From positions 1 to 42,680 of the forward strand of contig JAIOQI010000066.1 in assembly GCA_021413445.1 (NCBI GenBank): DNA of 42,680 bases, written 5' to 3'. Source of the stretch: Alphaproteobacteria bacterium (lineage in GTDB: Bacteria; Pseudomonadota; Alphaproteobacteria; Micavibrionales; UBA2020). The notes under the pieces were generated by a model. That model had not been told where the DNA came from. It worked only from the letters and a program-made list of their open reading frames with translations, and did not search any database. How positions within the stretch are numbered: the first letter of the stretch is position 1; every line of letters starts with the position of its first letter. Made by a program: the position numbers and the translations under genes. Positions 40,416-42,680 of the stretch are shown here, piece by piece.

Positions 40416-41870
40416 ATGACTAAAAAAATCCCCATCACAGTGGCGCATGGCGACGGCATCGGGCCTGAAATCATGGAGGCCGCGCTCAAGATCATGGAGG
40501 CCGCCGGCGCCGCCCTCGCCCCCGAAACCATCGAGATCGGCGAGAAAGTCTATCAGCGCGGCATTTCCGCCGGCATCGAGGATTCATCGTGGGAATCGCT
40601 CAACCGCACCAAATGCTTCCTCAAGGCGCCCATCACCACCCCGCAAGGCGGCGGCTTCAAAAGCCTGAACGTGACGGTGCGCAAATCCATGGCGCTGTTC
40701 GCCAACATCCGCCCTTGCATTTCCTACCATCCCTACGTCAAGACCCTGCAGCCGAAAATGGACATGGTGATCGTGCGCGAGAACGAGGAAGACCTCTACG
40801 CCGGCATCGAGCACCAGCAGACCGACAACGTCGTGCAGTGCCTGAAGCTGATTTCCCGCACCGGCTGCGAGCGCATCATCCGCTACGCCTTCGAATACGC
40901 CCGCGCCAACGGCCGCCAGAAACTGACCTGCATCTCCAAAGACAACATCATGAAGATGACCGACGGCCTGTTCAGCAAGGTCTTCCGCGAAGTCGCCGCC
41001 GAATACCCCGAATTCGAGACCAACCACATGATCGTCGATATCGGCGCGGCCAAGATCGCCGCCAAGCCCTCCATCTTCGACGTCGTGGTCACGGAAAACC
41101 TCTACGGCGACATCATTTCCGACATCGCGGCGGAAGTCTCCGGCTCGGTCGGCCTCTGCGGCTCCTCCAATATCGGCAAGAACGGCGCGATGTTCGAGGC
41201 CATCCACGGCTCGGCGCCCGACATCGCCGGACAGGGCATTGCCAACCCCTCCGGCCTCCTGCACGCCGCGCTGATGATGCTGCAGCACATCGGCCAGGGA
41301 GATACCGCTGAAAAAATCCACAATGCCTGGCTGAAAACGATCGAGGACGGCATCCACACCGGCGATATTTTCAACGACCAGACCAGCAAGAAAAAAGTGG
41401 GCACCCGGGACTTCTGCACCGCCGTCATCGAGCGTCTCGGCGCAAAACCCGTGCATTTCAGGGCTGTCACTTATGGATTACCTGAGAGAAAACAGGCGAA
41501 GATCCACGATGTCCAGCTGCCGCCGCGCGCCGACAAGAAACTGACCGGCGTGGATATTTTCCTGCACTGGCGCGAAAAGGCCAACGCCTCGGCGCTGGCA
41601 AAATCATTAAATGCCCTGGCGCCGGGAAATTTAAAACTCGCCAGCATCGACAGCCGCGGACTGCTGGTCTGGCCGGAAGCCACCGCCTTGCAGGAAACCG
41701 GCGACCACTGGCGCTGCCGCTTCCTTGCCGCCGATGGGGTAGCGCTGGGTCATGAAAATATCATTGCGCTGCTGCAACAGATTCAGGCCAGCGGGCTGGA
41801 TTTCATCAAGACGGAAAACCTGTACAGCTTCGACGGGGTGCGCGGCTATACGCTGGTGCAGGGGCAGTAG
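40416..41870 (+). CDS. icd: Isocitrate dehydrogenase, NADP-dependent, long form
   Basis: Oxidative decarboxylation of isocitrate to 2-oxoglutarate in the TCA cycle. 484 aa. N-terminal VAHGDGIGPEIMEAALKIME, substrate segment LNVTVRKSMALFANIRPCIS, and the metal-site signature NLYGDIISDIAAEVSGSVGL followed by EAIHGSAPDIAGQGIANPSG. A C-terminal extra domain of about 140 residues (from PPRADKKLTGVDIFLHWREK) is found in the Thermus/Rickettsia-type long isocitrate dehydrogenases and not in the E. coli enzyme. It starts 9 nt after the antiporter stop, so the two may be co-transcribed. Its stop abuts the folD stop. Confidence 0.93.
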   Translation: MTKKIPITVAHGDGIGPEIMEAALKIMEAAGAALAPETIEIGEKVYQRGISAGIEDSSWESLNRTKCFLKAPITTPQGGGFKSLNVTVRKSMALFANIRPCISYHPYVKTLQPKMDMVIVRENEEDLYAGIEHQQTDNVVQCLKLISRTGCERIIRYAFEYARANGRQKLTCISKDNIMKMTDGLFSKVFREVAAEYPEFETNHMIVDIGAAKIAAKPSIFDVVVTENLYGDIISDIAAEVSGSVGLCGSSNIGKNGAMFEAIHGSAPDIAGQGIANPSGLLHAALMMLQHIGQGDTAEKIHNAWLKTIEDGIHTGDIFNDQTSKKKVGTRDFCTAVIERLGAKPVHFRAVTYGLPERKQAKIHDVQLPPRADKKLTGVDIFLHWREKANASALAKSLNALAPGNLKLASIDSRGLLVWPEATALQETGDHWRCRFLAADGVALGHENIIALLQQIQASGLDFIKTENLYSFDGVRGYTLVQGQ

Positions 41871-42680
41871 TTAGCCGATATGCGGCACAGTCAGCTCGTT
41901 CTGCCTACAGGCGGCGGCCACTGTATTGCCAAGCAAACAGGCAATCGTCATCGGCCCGACGCCGCCGGGTACCGGAGTGATATAGGCTGCCACTTTCGAG
42001 ACCTCATCAAAATCCACATCACCGACGATCCCGCCGGACTTGGTGCGGTTGATGCCGACATCGATCACGATCGCGCCGGGCTTGACCCAGTCGCCCTTCA
42101 CCAGCTTCTCCTTGCCGACTGCCACCACCAGAATATCCGCCTGATGGGTGACTTGGGAAAGCTGCGGCGTGCGGGAATGGCACATTGTCACGGTGCAGTT
42201 TTCGCGCAACAGCAACTGCGCCATCGGCTTGCCGACCAGGTTGGAGCGCCCCACCACCACCGCATGCAGTCCGGTGAGATTTTTCTCCGCCTTTTTAATC
42301 AGCGCCAGACAGCCTAGCGGCGTGCAGGGGACGGGCCCCGGCATCCCGACCATCAGCCGGCCGATATTCTCCAGATGCAGCCCGTCAACGTCTTTTGCCG
42401 GATTGATCGATTTCAGGACGGTATTGACGTCAATCTGCTTCGGCAGCGGCAATTGCACCAGGATGCCGTGGACTTTCTTGTCCTTGTTGAGAATTTGTAT
42501 CAGCTTCAGGACTTCATCCTGCGAGGTTTTTTTGGGCAGATGATAGACGAAGCTGCGGATGCCCGCCGCCGCCGCGGCTTTCTTTTTATTGTTGACGTAA
42601 ATGACGCTCCCCGGATCATCCCCGACCAGCACCACCGCCAGCCCCGGCAGTATCTTGTGATCCGCGATCAGCACTTCGAC
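41871..42680 (-). CDS. folD: Methylenetetrahydrofolate dehydrogenase/cyclohydrolase FolD (start cut by window end)
   Basis: Bifunctional enzyme interconverting 5,10-methylene-, methenyl- and 10-formyl-THF. The frame is open to the window edge; about 270 residues are visible and about 25 N-terminal residues are missing. Diagnostic segments: [20 protein letters not shown] followed by [10 protein letters not shown] (with the catalytic Tyr and Lys), [26 protein letters not shown], the nucleotide site [17 protein letters not shown], and [18 protein letters not shown] near the end. With metF and metE (14995-18226) it supplies one-carbon units for methionine. Confidence 0.96.
   Translation of the reverse strand, partial: VEVLIADHKILPGLAVVLVGDDPGSVIYVNNKKKAAAAAGIRSFVYHLPKKTSQDEVLKLIQILNKDKKVHGILVQLPLPKQIDVNTVLKSINPAKDVDGLHLENIGRLMVGMPGPVPCTPLGCLALIKKAEKNLTGLHAVVVGRSNLVGKPMAQLLLRENCTVTMCHSRTPQLSQVTHQADILVVAVGKEKLVKGDWVKPGAIVIDVGINRTKSGGIVGDVDFDEVSKVAAYITPVPGGVGPMTIACLLGNTVAAACRQNELTVPHIG

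Overview
The window looks like chromosomal DNA of a flagellated, Gram-negative alphaproteobacterium. The signs are: the gene order flgB-flgC-fliE-fliQ-(insert)-fliR-flhB; a CckA-type hybrid kinase starting 1 nt after flhB; a recA promoter region with the alphaproteobacterial SOS box GTTC-N7-GTTC; polyhydroxybutyrate genes (phasin, acetoacetyl-CoA reductase); and a uvrC-pgsA pair. The genus cannot be fixed from the sequence. I see no prophage, insertion-sequence transposase, CRISPR array or rRNA. Coding is dense and mostly GC-rich; AT-rich spots mark promoters and probably transferred genes.

Layout. 1-1269: end of an unknown gene and a small hypothetical gene with a good promoter. 1279-3002 (minus): flhX-like gene, small helical ORF, fliO, fliP. 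3170-4641 (plus): flgB, flgC, fliE, fliQ. 4644-6508: a nitrilase-family amidohydrolase and a GNAT acetyltransferase, divergently transcribed from interleaved promoters, inserted between fliQ and fliR. 6600-10969: fliR, flhB, cckA. 11074-13475: a lipoprotein with a very basic coiled-coil tail, then recA with SOS box and terminator. 13485-13610: a 126-bp palindromic repeat element. 13639-14934: phbB and a phasin gene whose promoter is embedded in a large inverted repeat, probably a PhaR-type operator. 14995-18226: metF-metE. 18416-21599: tyrosine/homogentisate catabolism (hpd, hmgA, fahA). 21601-22479: tRNA-Trp, secE, nusG, without the usual rplK neighbour and with two mutually exclusive hairpins after the tRNA. 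22688-24634: unusual alpha/beta hydrolase-like protein, CYTH-domain protein, small hypothetical. 24884-33214: a CHASE-PAS histidine kinase, a 1591-residue autotransporter with a compound tandem repeat, and a TIGR03032-family protein. 33420-34349: CDF-like membrane protein and tRNA-Leu(UAA). 34420-42680: uvrC, pgsA, EamA permease with deoA, a CPA1 antiporter, a long-form isocitrate dehydrogenase, and folD cut by the window edge.

How the genes fit together. The flagellar genes encode most of the export gate (FliO, FliP, FliQ, FliR, FlhB) plus rod/MS-ring junction parts (FlgB, FlgC, FliE). CckA in the same run suggests that flagellar assembly and the CckA-CtrA phosphorelay are co-expressed. MetF, MetE and FolD cover one-carbon supply to methionine. 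Hpd, HmgA and FahA take 4-hydroxyphenylpyruvate to fumarate and acetoacetate; acetoacetyl-CoA is also the substrate of PhbB, so aromatic breakdown could feed polymer storage. The least explained parts are the repeat autotransporter with its neighbours, the tRNA-Trp/secE leader, the Ser-nucleophile protein at 22688 and the repeat element downstream of recA.
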